Below, in pieces: positions 1 to 8,719 of a stretch of 64,000 nt of DNA. Both the position numbers and the translations under genes were made by a program. The notes below the pieces were generated by a model, which ran no database searches, was not told where the DNA came from, and saw nothing but the letters and a program-made list of their open reading frames with translations. This stretch comes from an uncultured Alphaproteobacteria bacterium (GTDB lineage: Bacteria; Pseudomonadota; Alphaproteobacteria; Caulobacterales; Caulobacteraceae): the NCBI GenBank assembly GCA_937920085.1, contig CALETE010000011.1, forward strand, positions 112,111 through 176,110. Direction: 5' to 3'. The stretch's first letter is position 1. Each line of letters starts with the position of its first letter.

Positions 1-1098
1 AACGCCCTGCGCGGCGAACTCGAAGCCATTCGCGAGGCCCACCGCATTGTCATTGATCAGATGGAGCGGATGGACCGCCGGGTAGCTGACGTGGTGGAGA
101 TCACCACCGTTGACGCCCAGCGCCGATCCGAAGAACTGACCACCGAGGTCCACCTGCTGGAGGATTTGGTTCAGCGGATGAGCCAGAAGCTGGAGGAACG
201 CCTCGCCTCGGCAACCGTGGCCGGTGCCGCCCCTCGCGAACTAGATCGGAACCATCGTCAATCGGTCGCCCTGCTGGAGACCGTGCGCCAAGCCCTGGCT
301 GATAATCGGGTTGATCTCTACCTGCAGCCGGTCGTGAACCTGCCACAGCGGCGCACAGTGTTTTACGAAAGTTTCTCCCGCCTGCGCGATGAGAGCGGCC
401 GGGTGATGATGCCGGCCGAATATCTGACGGTGGCTGAGCCCGAGGGTCTGGTCACGGCTATTGATAACCTGCTGTTGTTCCGTTGCGTTCAAATCGTCCG
501 CCGTCTGGCTAAGACCGATAAGAAAATCGGAATCTTCTGCAATGTCTCCATGGGCAGCCTGGGTGATGAAACCTTCTTCCCGCAGTTCCTGGAGCTTCTG
601 TCAGAAAACCGCGACCTGGCTGGAGCTCTGATCTTCGAGTTTGGTCAGGCCGCCTTTGACACCCGTGGATCGGTTGAAGCCCGCAATATGGGCAAGCTGG
701 CCGATCTCGGCTTCCGCTTTAGCCTGGACAAAATCGTCGACCTGGACCTCGATTTCCAAGACCTGGCTCGTTCCGATGTGAAGTTCATCAAGATCGGCGC
801 TCAATTCCTGCTCGACCAATTGGTAGAGACTGATGAAGGCCTGATCCTAAAGGCCATGCCGGACCTCGCCGCCCAGGACTTCTCAGCCCTGACCCAACGC
901 TATGGTGTCGAAATCATCGTTGAAAAGGTTGAAGCCGAGCGTCAGATCGTCGACATCCTCGAACTCGAAATTGGGTATGGTCAAGGCCATCTGTTCGGCG
1001 AGCCCCGCCCAATCCGCGATGCGGTTCTGGCAGAAACCTCGCCCCCTTCAGATTTCATGCGCCCGACGACCCGCAAGCGGGTTCGACGCCGCGGTTGA
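1..1098 (+). CDS. tipF: TipF-like degenerate EAL-domain protein (5' partial)
   Basis: The frame is open at base 1, so the N-terminus lies outside the window; 365 codons are visible. The first 80 or so visible residues are charged and heptad-like, consistent with a coiled coil, followed by an EAL-family fold. The signature Glu-Ala-Leu reads E-S-F (bases about 367-375), the LQPVV strand precedes it, and the conserved DDFGTG loop is replaced by an unrelated Asp-rich stretch, while K-I-G and V-E-K-V-E near the C-terminus keep the family outline. This points to a c-di-GMP-binding receptor without phosphodiesterase activity. In Caulobacter, TipF is such a receptor, a membrane-anchored flagellum assembly factor at the new pole. 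The C-terminus is Arg-rich. Assignment to TipF rests on architecture and taxon; another degenerate EAL protein is possible. Confidence 0.75.
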   Translation, partial: NALRGELEAIREAHRIVIDQMERMDRRVADVVEITTVDAQRRSEELTTEVHLLEDLVQRMSQKLEERLASATVAGAAPRELDRNHRQSVALLETVRQALADNRVDLYLQPVVNLPQRRTVFYESFSRLRDESGRVMMPAEYLTVAEPEGLVTAIDNLLLFRCVQIVRRLAKTDKKIGIFCNVSMGSLGDETFFPQFLELLSENRDLAGALIFEFGQAAFDTRGSVEARNMGKLADLGFRFSLDKIVDLDLDFQDLARSDVKFIKIGAQFLLDQLVETDEGLILKAMPDLAAQDFSALTQRYGVEIIVEKVEAERQIVDILELEIGYGQGHLFGEPRPIRDAVLAETSPPSDFMRPTTRKRVRRRG

Positions 1099-1129
1099 CC
1101 CCTGGCCTCGTGGCAGCTACCGCCCAACT

Positions 1130-1987
1130 ATGACGACGCTGATCCCCGGACTATCCGCCCTCACTGACCACTATGATGTGGTCCTGTCCGATGTGTGGGG
1201 GGTCATACATAATGGTAGAGAGAGCTTCCCAGAGCCCTGCAGCGCATTAGCCCGTTGGGGGGCAGAGGTCGGCCCCATGGTCTTGATCTCCAACGCCCCG
1301 CGCCCAGCAACAGCGGTGACGTCCCAACTGGATGAACTGGGGGTCCCGCGCGCCACCTGGCAGGCTTTCGTCACCTCCGGGGATGCCACGCGGACCCTCC
1401 TCGCGCCTCGTGCACCGGGCCCGGCCTGGGCGATTGGTCCCGAGCGGGCCCAGACCCTTTATGAGGGCCTGAACTTAGAATTTGGCGACTTAGAAACCTC
1501 TGCCTTCATTGCCCTCACCGGCCCCTATGACGATGAGGTGGAAACGCCGGAAGATTACCGCGCGCGCTTTGAGATTGCGGTATCGCGGGGCATGCCAATG
1601 ATTTGCGCCAACCCCGACATTGTCGTCCAGCGGGGCGATAGGCTGATTTATTGCGGCGGCGCTCTTGCCCAGCTCTATGAGCAAATGGGTGGCGAGGTCT
1701 TCATGGCTGGCAAACCCCACGCCCCTATCTATGACCTCTGCCTTGTGGAGGCAGAACGGCTGTTGGGCCGTCCCGTGGATCGCTCTCGGGTCCTCTGCAT
1801 TGGCGATGGCTTGCCTACAGATATCAAGGGCGCCAATGACCAGGGCTTGGATGTTCTATTCATTGCAAGCGGCATTCATGGGGCCGAAGCCCTGGGCCCG
1901 GATGGCCTGAACTTGGACGCCGTCAATCAGCTGTTGAACCAAGCCGGTGCCCGGGCCAACTACGCGATGGCGGACTTGTCCTGGTAG
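1130..1987 (+). CDS. HAD-superfamily IIA phosphatase, TIGR01459 type
   Basis: A 285-residue protein starting at ATG 1130; the frame runs further upstream into tipF, but only this start gives the normal N-terminus. Motif I is D-V-W-G around residue 21, the form typical of this HAD subclass, with Asp21 as the expected nucleophile. Motif IV appears near residue 223 as GDG followed by TD and GA, which binds Mg2+. The family resembles the UMP phosphatase/NagD (class IIA, with a C2 cap). The natural substrate is not known, and the sequence does not tell. It follows tipF by 31 bp in the same direction and may be cotranscribed. Confidence 0.85.
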   Translation: MTTLIPGLSALTDHYDVVLSDVWGVIHNGRESFPEPCSALARWGAEVGPMVLISNAPRPATAVTSQLDELGVPRATWQAFVTSGDATRTLLAPRAPGPAWAIGPERAQTLYEGLNLEFGDLETSAFIALTGPYDDEVETPEDYRARFEIAVSRGMPMICANPDIVVQRGDRLIYCGGALAQLYEQMGGEVFMAGKPHAPIYDLCLVEAERLLGRPVDRSRVLCIGDGLPTDIKGANDQGLDVLFIASGIHGAEALGPDGLNLDAVNQLLNQAGARANYAMADLSW

Positions 1988-2040
1988 TTTGAGGGCTTGG
2001 TGGCGCAAGGTGCCATCAGGCGGTATGAAGCGACATTACG

Positions 2041-2487
2041 GTGGGGGTGATGGTGCAGGGATTGTTTTTCGAGGATCTGAGTCTGGGGCAGAGCGCCCAA
2101 ATGGCGAAGATCGTCACGGCCGCTGATATCGAAGCCTTTGCTGCGGTTTCAGGGGACATCAATCCAGTACACCTGGACGAGGCCTATGCCCGAACCACGC
2201 CCTTCCAGGGCCGCATTGCCCACGGCATGCTGTCAGGTGCCTATATCTCAGCGGTGATTGGCACCAAGCTGCCAGGGCCAGGGGCGATCTATCTGTCGCA
2301 GAGCTTAAAGTTCCGGCGGCCCGTAAAGATCGGCGACGCCGTGGTCGCCACCGTCACCGTCTCGGCCCTCGACGAACGTCGTGGTCATGTGACCTTCGTC
2401 ACCGTTTGCCAGGTGGATGGCAAGACTGTGGTGGAAGGCGAAGCTGTCATCATGACGCCCCGCCGCACCCCTGCGGAGGGCCGCTGA
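2041..2487 (+). CDS. MaoC-family (R)-specific enoyl-CoA hydratase
   Basis: A 148-residue hotdog-fold protein. The hydratase-2 motif is clear: S-G-D-x-N-P-x-H-x-D followed by a G-R-I-A-H-G-M segment, with the Asp and His of the first block as the catalytic pair that adds water across trans-2-enoyl-CoA. The single-domain length fits PhaJ-like enzymes, which feed (R)-3-hydroxyacyl-CoA from beta-oxidation into polyhydroxyalkanoate or related pathways; substrate chain length cannot be read from sequence. The start is GTG 2041; ATG 2050 is an alternative only three codons in. ribF begins 4 bp after its stop, so the two are probably cotranscribed. Confidence 0.85.
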   Translation: MGVMVQGLFFEDLSLGQSAQMAKIVTAADIEAFAAVSGDINPVHLDEAYARTTPFQGRIAHGMLSGAYISAVIGTKLPGPGAIYLSQSLKFRRPVKIGDAVVATVTVSALDERRGHVTFVTVCQVDGKTVVEGEAVIMTPRRTPAEGR

Positions 2488-2491
2488 TCCC

Positions 2492-3421
2492 ATGCGGATT
2501 GTGCGAAGCTGGAAGGGACTTTCTGAGGCGGACCAAGGAGCCTCGGTCGCCCTAGGTAATTTCGATGGCGTCCACCGGGGCCACCAAAGCGTCATCGCCT
2601 TGGCAAAGGCCGCCGCGCAGGCCACAGGTGCGCCCTTAGGCGTCATCAGCTTCAATCCCCACCCGCGCAGGATCTTCCAGCCGGACGCCCCAGCCTTTCG
2701 GTTGATGAACCTTGATCAGCAGGCTGAAGCCCTGGCCGAATTGGGCGTCGATATCTTCTACATCCTGCCCTTCGACCAGGAGATGGAGCACCTGAGCGAT
2801 CGCCAATTTGCCCACGCCGTCCTGCATGAAGGCCTTGGCGTACGTCATGTCAGCGTCGGCTTCGACATCTCCTTTGGCAAGGGGCGGACCGGCAGCCCCC
2901 AGTCCATGGCGGCCTATGGGGCTGAGATGGGCTTTGGCGTCTCAATCGCTGAGCCGGCGGGGCCCGTGGGATCAAAATACTCCTCGACGTCTATCCGCAC
3001 CGCTTTGCGCGACGGCCGGCCAGAGGACGCCGCCGATATTCTGGGCCGTCCCTTCTCCATCCGTGGCTCCGTCGAGCGCGGCCGCCAGCTGGGCCGCACC
3101 ATTGGCTTTCCCACCGCCAATGTGGCCCTCGCCGACTATGTCAGCCCAAGGTTTGGCGTCTACGCCACCCGGACCCGCCTGTCCGATGGCCGCGAGATCC
3201 CAGGCGTCGCCAATATCGGCGTCAACCCGACCATTGAGGGCGAAATCGCCCCGCGCCTTGAGGTCTGGCTCTTCGACTTCAACGAAGACATCTATGATCA
3301 GGTGATCGAGACCGACCTGGTGGCCTTCCTGCGGGACGAAGCCAAGTTCGACGGCCTGGAAACCATGACCGCCCAGATCCATAGGGATGCTGATGAGGCG
3401 CGACGGATATTGAGGGAATGA
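2492..3421 (+). CDS. ribF: Bifunctional riboflavin kinase / FAD synthetase
   Basis: 309 residues, the normal RibF length. The N-terminal nucleotidyltransferase half carries G-N-F-D-G-V-H-R-G-H at residues 23-32, the adenylyl-transfer motif, and a Y-S-S-T-x-I-R signature near residue 165. The C-terminal flavokinase half carries G-R-x-I-G-F-P-T-A-N, the ATP/riboflavin loop. It phosphorylates riboflavin to FMN and adenylates FMN to FAD in the cytoplasm. The position just upstream of ileS and lspA is a common bacterial arrangement (ribF-ileS-lspA). Confidence 0.95.
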   Translation: MRIVRSWKGLSEADQGASVALGNFDGVHRGHQSVIALAKAAAQATGAPLGVISFNPHPRRIFQPDAPAFRLMNLDQQAEALAELGVDIFYILPFDQEMEHLSDRQFAHAVLHEGLGVRHVSVGFDISFGKGRTGSPQSMAAYGAEMGFGVSIAEPAGPVGSKYSSTSIRTALRDGRPEDAADILGRPFSIRGSVERGRQLGRTIGFPTANVALADYVSPRFGVYATRTRLSDGREIPGVANIGVNPTIEGEIAPRLEVWLFDFNEDIYDQVIETDLVAFLRDEAKFDGLETMTAQIHRDADEARRILRE

Positions 3422-3612
3422 TCAGCGGATACCACAGTCACGGACATCACCTGTAAAGGCTTCTGTTCCCGCTTCGCCTCTGCTACAGCCCCTGAATGAT
3501 TTTGGTTCGGATAGATCAGCGAATTCGCCGCCCGGTGTGACGCCGTCGGACCTTGTTCCAGCGCACGCCGGGTTGCCCGCACCCCCTTCTCCGAGACCAG
3601 TTGGAAAGTCCC

Positions 3613-6540
3613 ATGGCCGACGACGCTGACAAGCCCTCACGCGATTACCGCGAAACCGTATTCCTTCCCGACACCCCTTTCCCCATGCGCGCAGGCTTGC
3701 CGCAGAAGGAGCCCGAGACCCTGGCGCGCTGGGAGGCGAGCGATCTCTACAATGCCATCCGTAAGGATCGGCAGGCCCAGGGCGCGCCCCTGTTCGTCCT
3801 GCATGACGGTCCGCCCTATGCCAATGGGGCCATCCATATTGGCCATGCCCTGCAAAAAACCCTGAAGGACTTCGTGGTCCGCTCGCGGTTCGCCCTGGGC
3901 TATGACGTGGACTATGTCCCCGGCTGGGACTGTCACGGCCTGCCCATTGAGTGGAAGATCGAGGAAGAACTGCGAGCCAAGGGCCGCCGTAAGGACGAGG
4001 TCTCAAAGGCCGAGTTTCGCACCCTCTGCCGGACCTATGCCGACAAATGGATCGGCGTGCAGATGGAAGGTTTTAAGCGCCTGGGGATCCTCGGTGACTG
4101 GGCCAATCGTTACGTGACCATGGACTATGGCAGCGAGGCGGCCATTGTCGCTGAGTTCCACAAGTTCATGATGACCGGTCAGCTCTATCGCGGGTCCAAG
4201 CCCGTAATGTGGAGCCCGGTAGAACGCACCGCCCTGGCTGATGCTGAGGTGGAATATCACGACCACAATAGCCCAACCGTCTGGGTGAAGTTCCCCGTGG
4301 TCGAGGGCCCCAATGAGGCCAGCGTGGTGATCTGGACCACCACGCCTTGGACCATCCCGGCCAACCGGGCGATCAGCTTTTCGGAAAAGATCAGCTATGG
4401 CCTCTACGAAGTCTCGGCCATGGAGACCGGCCTGGAGTTCGAACCCTGGGCCAAGGCCGGTGATCGCCTGATCGTCGCCGATAAGCTGGCCGACGATGTG
4501 GCGAAATCCGCAAAGATCTCTGCCTGGGCTCGCCTCGACGCCGTCGATCCTGCGGGCATGGTCTGTGCACACCCCTTGGCATCCTTTGATCCCTATTACG
4601 GCTTTAAGGTTCCGTTGCTCGAGGGCGACCATGTGACCGATGACGCCGGCACCGGCTTTGTCCACACCGCCCCCGGCCATGGCCAGGACGACTATCTCAT
4701 CTGGCTAAAGCGCCGGGCCGATCTGGAAGCCCTGGGCGTTGATCCTGCCATCCCCGACACCGTAGACCCCGATGGGGTCTATTACCCCCATGTGGCCCTG
4801 TTTGCGGGGCTCAAGGTGCTGGAAACCGAGGGCAAGAAATCAGGCAAGTTCGGACCGGCCAATCCGGCGGTTATGGACAAGCTGATCGAGGCTGGGAACC
4901 TGCTCGCCCGGGGACGGACCGAACATTCCTATCCTCACTCCTGGCGGTCCAAGGCACCAGTCATCTTCCGCAATACGCCCCAGTGGTTCATTCGCATGGA
5001 CCAGCCCATCGACACCCCCATGCATGGGGGCAAGACCCTACGCGAGACGGCACTGGCTGCCATTGCCGCCACGGCCTTCTATCCCGAGGCCGGCCGCAAT
5101 CGTATCCGCTCCATGGTCGATAGCCGCCCCGACTGGCTGATCAGCCGGCAAAGGGCCTGGGGGGCACCCCTCGCCATGTTCGTCGACAAGACCACCGGCC
5201 AGCCCCTGCTGGACGCGGCCGTCAATGACCGGATCATCGACCTGATCGCCAAGGAAGGTGCCGACGCCTGGTTTGCCCGGCCGGTTTCTGACTTCCTCGG
5301 GGACCACGACCCAGAGGCCTATGAAAAGATCGAGGACATTCTCGATGTCTGGTTCGACTCAGGCTCCACCCACGCCTTCACTCTGGAAAACCGCGCCAAT
5401 AGCCATTGGCCCGCTGACCTTTATCTGGAAGGCTCCGACCAGCACCGAGGCTGGTTCCAGTCGAGCCTGCTGGAAAGCTCAGGCACCCGGGGCCGGGCCC
5501 CCTATAATGCTGTCCTGACCCATGGTTTCACCATGGATGAGAACGGCGAGAAAATGTCCAAGTCCAAGGGCAATGTCCTAGACCCCGCCACCGTCATCAA
5601 GGAAAGCGGTGCCGAAATCATCCGTCTCTGGGTGGCCATGGTCGATTATTCCGATGACCAGCGGATCGGCAAGACCATCCTCAACACCACCACCGACGCC
5701 TATCGTAAGCTGCGCAATACCGTGCGCTATCTGTTGGGGGCCTTGGCTGGGTTTGACGCCTCAGAGCACGTCGCCCTTGAGGACATGCCGCCCCTGGAGC
5801 GGTTCATCCTGCACCGCCTGCATGAACTCGATAGCCAGGTCCGCACGGCCTATGACGCCTTCCTATTCCAGGATGTCATTCGCCCCCTGACCGAATTCTG
5901 CCAGAACGAGCTGTCGTCTCTGTTCTTCGACATTCGCAGAGACGCCCTCTATTGCGATCAGCCAACCTCGCTGAAGCGGCGTGCAGCCCGGAGCGTGATG
6001 AACGCCGTCTTCGAGCGGCTGACCATTTGGCTCTCGCCCCTCATCCCCTTCACCATGGAAGAGGCCTGGCTGACGCGCTTCCCCGATGCCGGGTCAAACT
6101 GCCTGCGCACCTTCCCAGAGACCCCGGCGGCGTGGGCCAACCCCTCAGAGGCCGAACGGTGGGCAAAAATCCAGACCGTCACCTCTGTGGTCACTGGTGC
6201 CCTGGAAATCGAGCGCCGAGAAAAGCGCATGGGCGCGGCCTTGGAAGCCGCCCCCCGGGTCCACATCAGCCAGGAAGGCCTTCTGGCAGCCTTCGCTGGG
6301 CTTGACCCCGCAGAGGTCTTCCGGACCAGCCAGGCGACATTGGTTACCGGGGACGGGCCCCAGACCGCCTTCCGTTTGGCAGACTCCCCTGGCGTCGCCG
6401 TTGAGCCCCTGCGGGCCGAAGGCAGCAAGTGCGCACGGTCCTGGCGGATTCTTCCAGAGGTCGGACAAGACGCCCGCTATCCGGACCTATCCTTGCGGGA
6501 CGCCGAGGCCGTCGCGGCTTGGGATGCCACCCATGGCTAG
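3613..6540 (+). CDS. ileS: Isoleucyl-tRNA synthetase
   Basis: 975 residues from ATG 3613, preceded by a GGAAAG stretch; the frame also opens at TTG 3553, but that extension looks like non-family sequence. Class I synthetase motifs are present: P-Y-A-N-G-x-x-H-I-G-H (HIGH) near residue 74 and K-M-S-K-S near residue 646. The CP1 editing domain lies between, with a T-T-P-W-T segment near residue 242. The anticodon-binding domain follows. The C-terminal region keeps only K-C-A-R-S-W of the usual two-pair cysteine knuckle, so the zinc site looks lost. It charges tRNA-Ile with isoleucine. The stop overlaps the lspA start by 8 nt. Confidence 0.96.
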   Translation: MADDADKPSRDYRETVFLPDTPFPMRAGLPQKEPETLARWEASDLYNAIRKDRQAQGAPLFVLHDGPPYANGAIHIGHALQKTLKDFVVRSRFALGYDVDYVPGWDCHGLPIEWKIEEELRAKGRRKDEVSKAEFRTLCRTYADKWIGVQMEGFKRLGILGDWANRYVTMDYGSEAAIVAEFHKFMMTGQLYRGSKPVMWSPVERTALADAEVEYHDHNSPTVWVKFPVVEGPNEASVVIWTTTPWTIPANRAISFSEKISYGLYEVSAMETGLEFEPWAKAGDRLIVADKLADDVAKSAKISAWARLDAVDPAGMVCAHPLASFDPYYGFKVPLLEGDHVTDDAGTGFVHTAPGHGQDDYLIWLKRRADLEALGVDPAIPDTVDPDGVYYPHVALFAGLKVLETEGKKSGKFGPANPAVMDKLIEAGNLLARGRTEHSYPHSWRSKAPVIFRNTPQWFIRMDQPIDTPMHGGKTLRETALAAIAATAFYPEAGRNRIRSMVDSRPDWLISRQRAWGAPLAMFVDKTTGQPLLDAAVNDRIIDLIAKEGADAWFARPVSDFLGDHDPEAYEKIEDILDVWFDSGSTHAFTLENRANSHWPADLYLEGSDQHRGWFQSSLLESSGTRGRAPYNAVLTHGFTMDENGEKMSKSKGNVLDPATVIKESGAEIIRLWVAMVDYSDDQRIGKTILNTTTDAYRKLRNTVRYLLGALAGFDASEHVALEDMPPLERFILHRLHELDSQVRTAYDAFLFQDVIRPLTEFCQNELSSLFFDIRRDALYCDQPTSLKRRAARSVMNAVFERLTIWLSPLIPFTMEEAWLTRFPDAGSNCLRTFPETPAAWANPSEAERWAKIQTVTSVVTGALEIERREKRMGAALEAAPRVHISQEGLLAAFAGLDPAEVFRTSQATLVTGDGPQTAFRLADSPGVAVEPLRAEGSKCARSWRILPEVGQDARYPDLSLRDAEAVAAWDATHG

Positions 6541-7033
6541 ACCCGCAGTCTTCACAGGATTGGGCGGACTGGGCTTCATACTATCAGCCGCTATCATCGC
6601 CGCTGACCAAGCCACCAAGACCTTGTTCCTCAAGCTCGGCTTGCTGGAGGGTATGTCTCGCCCCCTCCTTGGGCCCTTCAAGCTGACCATGGTCTGGAAC
6701 CAAGGGATCAGCTTCAGCCTGCTGACGGCGCAGAGCGATCTGGCACGCTGGGCCCTGACCCTTTTTGCCGTCGGCGTAGCGGTCTTTTTGGGGACGCTCC
6801 TGCGCAAGGCAGAACGTGGTCTGCAGACTGTTGGCCTGGGACTGGTCATGGGGGGTGCACTCGGCAACGCCATTGACCGCATTCGATTCGGTGCCGTCGT
6901 AGATTTCTTTGACGCGACGGGTCTGATGTTCCCCTGGATCTTCAATCTTGCCGACAGCGCCATCAGCATCGGTGTGGTCTTTTTGCTCCTGGATTCACTG
7001 CTGCAGAAACCTGACGCTGCGGTCGCGGGCTGA
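6533..7033 (+). CDS. lspA: Lipoprotein signal peptidase (signal peptidase II)
   Basis: 166 residues from ATG 6533, inside the last codons of ileS, which suggests translational coupling. The two catalytic aspartates sit in G-N-x-I-D-R and N-L-A-D-S near the C-terminal half, in the order and spacing of LspA. Four hydrophobic segments match the inner-membrane topology. It cleaves the signal peptide of diacylglyceryl-prolipoproteins. A lipoprotein gene with an L-A-G-C lipobox, a likely substrate, is the next gene downstream. Confidence 0.95.
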   Translation: MARPAVFTGLGGLGFILSAAIIAADQATKTLFLKLGLLEGMSRPLLGPFKLTMVWNQGISFSLLTAQSDLARWALTLFAVGVAVFLGTLLRKAERGLQTVGLGLVMGGALGNAIDRIRFGAVVDFFDATGLMFPWIFNLADSAISIGVVFLLLDSLLQKPDAAVAG

Positions 7034-7117
7034 CGTTATGTTCGAAAGCGTTGGCGGCGGCCATGGATTGCGCTATCCCATCAGCTTCCCGGCCGGGGGC
7101 GGTCAAATGGAGCTATT

Positions 7118-7681
7118 GTGTTCATGCGTCTGAACCAAGTGATCATCGCCACCGCCTTGATGGGCGCCGTCAGTCTGGCTGGGTGCGCAGGGGGAAAAGA
7201 AGCCCTCGGCATGGCCAAGGTTGTCCCTGACGAATTCCGCGTCGTCTCAAAGGCACCCCTCGTCGTGCCGCCAGATTATGCCCTGCGCCCACCCGCGCCC
7301 GGCGAACCACGCCCGCAGGAACTGCAGCCAGAAAGTGCCGCGCGCACCGCCCTATTGGGTCGTCGCCAGTCGGAGGACCGTTCCGGGGGCGAAGCACTGC
7401 TGGTGACCAAGGCTGGTGCCGACAAAGCCGATCCTCTGATCCGTTTCGTGGTTGATGACGAAAACGGCGATATTGCCCATAAGGACAAGTCCTTCGCAGA
7501 CAAGGTTATGTTCTGGAAAAAGAGCGATGTGGCACCGGTCATTTCCGCCTCCAACGGTGACAATGTGCCTGCGCCGCTGGACCCCGCTACGGAAGCGGCC
7601 AAGATCAAGGCTTTGATCGGCGAGAAACCCGTGATCATCGCTCGAGAAAAGTCGACACGGTTCAAGCTTCCCGGGCTCTAA
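7118..7681 (+). CDS. DUF3035 outer-membrane lipoprotein, BamF-like
   Basis: 187 residues with a lipoprotein signal: hydrophobic stretch then L-A-G-C, giving an acylated Cys near residue 23 with no Asp at +2, so outer-membrane sorting is expected. The segment F-R-V-V-S-K-A-P-L-V-V-P-P shortly after the lipobox is the hallmark of DUF3035. In Caulobacter this alphaproteobacterial family was described as BamF, an accessory lipoprotein of the beta-barrel assembly machine; I infer that role from the motif. The start is GTG 7118, five bases after GGAG; ATG 7124 is an alternative. It follows lspA by 84 bp. Confidence 0.7.
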   Translation: MFMRLNQVIIATALMGAVSLAGCAGGKEALGMAKVVPDEFRVVSKAPLVVPPDYALRPPAPGEPRPQELQPESAARTALLGRRQSEDRSGGEALLVTKAGADKADPLIRFVVDDENGDIAHKDKSFADKVMFWKKSDVAPVISASNGDNVPAPLDPATEAAKIKALIGEKPVIIAREKSTRFKLPGL

Positions 7682-7689
7682 AGTCAAGG

Positions 7690-8643
7690 CTAGTCCTCGC
7701 CTGGGGTCTTCACCACAAAACCGGCCGCTCTTAAGCGGTCGAGCACGCCCCCTTGGGACAGCAGTGGGCGTAATTGAACCACCGCTATGGCATGACCAGG
7801 GGCCTTCAGAGCGGAGGTAATGTCGGCGACCATGTCGGCCTTAACTCGGGCGTCGAAGGCGAGGGCACCCGGTGTCGCCGCCAGACATCGCTCATAGGTT
7901 CGCTCTGCAGCCAAGGCGTTGAGCACGTCCCCCCTTGCCCAGGCCTGTGACGCGGCAAGTACAGCGCCGGGGCCATTTTCGACGTCTTGCATGGCTTCAT
8001 CTAGACAGGTCTGGCCAGCAGCGAAAGGCGTGTGGGTGATGGATGACAGGAGGGGCCCTAGATCATAGGACCTCTGCACAACCCGCACATGGCTACGTTT
8101 TGCCAAATAGGTAATCAGCTTGGTCGGGTCGGTGGTCGTTAGGCTATTGCGATCCCTATCGTCATTGATCAGGGTGAGCCCCGCCGCGAGGGGATGACGG
8201 ATCTTATAGTGGTCGGCAGGCTGGCCCAGGCGAGATCGCGCTGCGATAAAGCGCAGCCTGGCAGCCCCCTCCAGACTGTCTTCGAAGGGCTTTGAAGACT
8301 TAAGACGCAGGTAGCTAAACGCCGCGCCAGGCGCACCTGCCAGATGCACCTTCAGGCCATTGAACGGCAAGATGACCTGGGACGCCCCCTGAAGTCGCTT
8401 GTCGAAAATAACGGTATCCCAGGCCTGATGTTTGGGGGCGATGGAGGGTGTCCCCAGGATATAGACCGTCGTGTCGTCATCCATGACCCGCCACCAGGCT
8501 GGGCCCGGCAATCGCCCCGTGACCACAAGCTCGTCGACCAGTGTGGCGTCGGGGTCGATGGGCTGCAGGTTCACCTGAGCTAGGGCGGCGGACGCCAGGC
8601 TCAAGGCCATTGCTGCACCGGTCATAAGAACTGTCCAGGTCAT
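7690..8643 (-). CDS. TraB/GumN family secreted protein
   Basis: 317 residues with an N-terminal signal peptide ending near residue 22 (A-L-A-Q). The P-A-W-W-R-V then T-V-Y-I-L-G-T-P block is characteristic of bacterial TraB/GumN proteins, distant relatives of TIKI-type metalloproteases. The canonical G-x-x-H motif of active members appears altered here (L-G-T-P-S), so enzymatic activity is doubtful. It converges on the DUF3035 gene (8 bp between stops) and diverges from mutL; its start codon CAT/ATG shares bases with an ATG on the other strand, but mutL itself starts 76 bp away. Function in the envelope is unknown. Confidence 0.75.
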   Translation of the reverse strand: MTWTVLMTGAAMALSLASAALAQVNLQPIDPDATLVDELVVTGRLPGPAWWRVMDDDTTVYILGTPSIAPKHQAWDTVIFDKRLQGASQVILPFNGLKVHLAGAPGAAFSYLRLKSSKPFEDSLEGAARLRFIAARSRLGQPADHYKIRHPLAAGLTLINDDRDRNSLTTTDPTKLITYLAKRSHVRVVQRSYDLGPLLSSITHTPFAAGQTCLDEAMQDVENGPGAVLAASQAWARGDVLNALAAERTYERCLAATPGALAFDARVKADMVADITSALKAPGHAIAVVQLRPLLSQGGVLDRLRAAGFVVKTPGED

Positions 8644-8719
8644 GGGCCAGGGGATCCTCTCGATGCCGCGCGTCGCCGGGTTGGAATCGTCCTATAGTGC
8701 CTGGAAAGTCGGACACACC

